From positions 1 through 64,000 of the forward strand of contig JACATO010002187.1 in assembly GCA_018389105.1 (NCBI GenBank): a stretch of 64,000 nt of DNA, written 5' to 3'. Under the pieces are notes generated by a model. That model was given only the letters and a program-made list of their open reading frames with translations. It did not search any database and was not told where the DNA came from. Shown piece by piece: positions 62,435 to 64,000 of the stretch; position 1 is the first letter of the stretch, and each line of letters starts with the position of its first letter. The position numbers and the translations under genes are program-made. This DNA is from Nautilus pompilius (Eukaryota; Mollusca; Cephalopoda; Nautilida; Nautilidae).

Positions 62435-64000
62435 CTTGATTAAAAATAACAAATCTACACCTTCCAGGTAACTTTTCTTTTTTCTTCTACCTGTCCAGTC
62501 AAAATCAATTGCACAGTAACATGCACGCATGAGTGTGAATGTGACATATCTGCAGTTTGTCTAGTCTACACATTACACGGCTTGGAGTGAAAAACTTTCA
62601 TGGCACAGAAGCTTCTCGCATGACTGTTACCCATCTGAAAGAAAAGCAAGAGGAGAAAAACTAGCAGAGATAAAAATGAATACTAAGCAACTTTGGTTGA
62701 CAAACAAGAGTAATCTTTAAAAAAAAAACAAAAAAAACACATGCACTCTTCTCATTTAGAATTTACCTAATAATTACCTTTTAAATTTTATAGTAAAAGA
62801 GGGTTAATAACTGTAGCCTGGATATGTTGGTTAATTAGCCAATTAACTGAACACACTGGGCTCATATATCATCAACATGACATACAATATTAGCTATAAT
62901 GATAACAACATCATGCATATCTTGGGATGTAGGTTTTGTATTTAACTTCAGATCTTTTTATTTGCCATGTTTTGTTGTTGATCACATCCCAAGGATTTAC
63001 ACTTGTGTCAAAACCTAGAACACAAGACAGGCAGAAAAAAGGGAAACTTAATGCCAGAAGCAGGGATTCACATGCCCCATGCCCCAACTACAGACAGGGC
63101 GAAAGGGCATATAAGAACTATCAGGATGAGTGAATTCCACTCTTTTTGCTCAGGTATATTTTAAAAATTTTAACAGTTACAATTCAATTTTGAAAAATGC
63201 TTTTAAATGAAAGCTTAATCGTGCATTTTCATTGTTAAATTCAAATTCTATGCCGAGAAACCAATCTATTACATGAAAATTTCAAATTTACAGCCAATTA
63301 AATTTGGGTATTTTTGTCAAGTTTACTTCACACAATTTAAAGTAAATTATAAGTTTCATGCGGCATTAAAAATGGAAATTAGCCTCATCACTTTAAACTA
63401 CAGAAAACAATGCAACCCAGACTATATGTATATTTTTTCTACCTGCACATTATAATTAATCAGATATTCACCGAGTCTTATCTGGGTTGCATGGTTCTCA
63501 AGAAACCCAGAACAGCAGATGGTGACAGTTAGTCCTGCTGCTGCAGTCAGGGGAGATCACTCACTTTTCTGTAGCTGCGGTACTGTCGGTTCTGAATGTC
63601 ATTGGAGGGGTGTTGGCATGGCAGAGTCGAAACAGGAGGCCAGGCTCTATGCCTTCAAACCACTGAAAGAAAAAGTTTGATTGAGACGAGAACATCCATA
63701 AGAAACTGTTCTGCAGAGGTCAGTACGCAGCAGTTGTTTGGTTGGCTAATCTTTAGCAGACACCAGCATAGAGAGATTTAAAATTTACAAAATAAACCAG
63801 ATTGATTATCCAATTGGTCTGCTTACTAATGTAAAAATGCCTAAAGTAGAGAATACCAACACACAAATTAAATGGAATGACTTATTCAAACAAAATGAAT
63901 CCCCAATGGAGCTTAGAGTTCCAAGTTGTTATGGCACACAGGAGTCAGGTTTCTCTAATAAAAAGCCAACTTCTTTTTTAGAGAGCCCAGCTTCCGCCAT
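62435..64000. other. Distal right flank
   Basis: AT-rich, probably intronic if the terminal exon at 62347-62434 is real. No further exon, RNA gene or repeat could be supported. Confidence 0.35.

Overview
This window looks like animal nuclear DNA. It is AT-rich, with long introns, GT-AG splice signals, simple-sequence repeats and mariner, Tigger and pogo transposon remains. No bacterial or viral gene order is visible. A short AGGGAGRTAACT-type motif recurs between genes, which would fit a mollusc, but the species cannot be read from this sequence.

Layout. Nearly the whole window is one giant inverted repeat. The left arm (472-24097) reappears reverse-complemented as the right arm (29725-57826) at very high identity. 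The right arm is about 4.5 kb longer because of a 3.37 kb tandem duplication (44339-51069) and a 1.09 kb indel (52786-53879). The spacer (24098-29724) holds a second, more diverged inverted repeat (24912-25592 and 28661-29446), a 31/33-bp minisatellite, and a third partial copy (25998-28009) of left-arm sequence 16342-18598. Positions 1-471 and 57827-64000 lie outside the palindrome. The right flank carries an apparently intact pogo-type transposon (58969-61541) and two candidate exons.

Genes in each arm, from the centre outwards: (1) a five-exon gene for a 159-residue protein with an N-terminal RHIM-like amyloid motif (MQVGSSNIINI) and a death domain (DD), the same architecture as the IMD-type adaptor; (2) a two-exon gene on the opposite strand for a small basic protein with a canonical PCNA-binding PIP box (QPTIATFF); (3) a six-exon gene for a 412-residue protein with an N-terminal DD and a C-terminal SH2-like domain that lacks the phosphotyrosine-binding arginine; (4) a partial gene cut by the outer palindrome edge. 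Splice phases agree at every proposed junction of genes 1 and 3. The two DD genes lie in the same orientation, so this looks like a duplicated innate-immune or cell-death signalling cassette. That function is inferred from domains only.

Main points of interest: the RHIM-DD and DD-SH2 architectures side by side in a palindrome; six clustered amino-acid replacements in an otherwise identical DD exon between arms; duplication of the SH2-encoding exons with one copy frameshifted; an upstream ORF overlapping the DD-SH2 start codon in one arm only. The main caution is that a head-to-head join of two haplotypes, or a foldback assembly artefact, could mimic such a palindrome.
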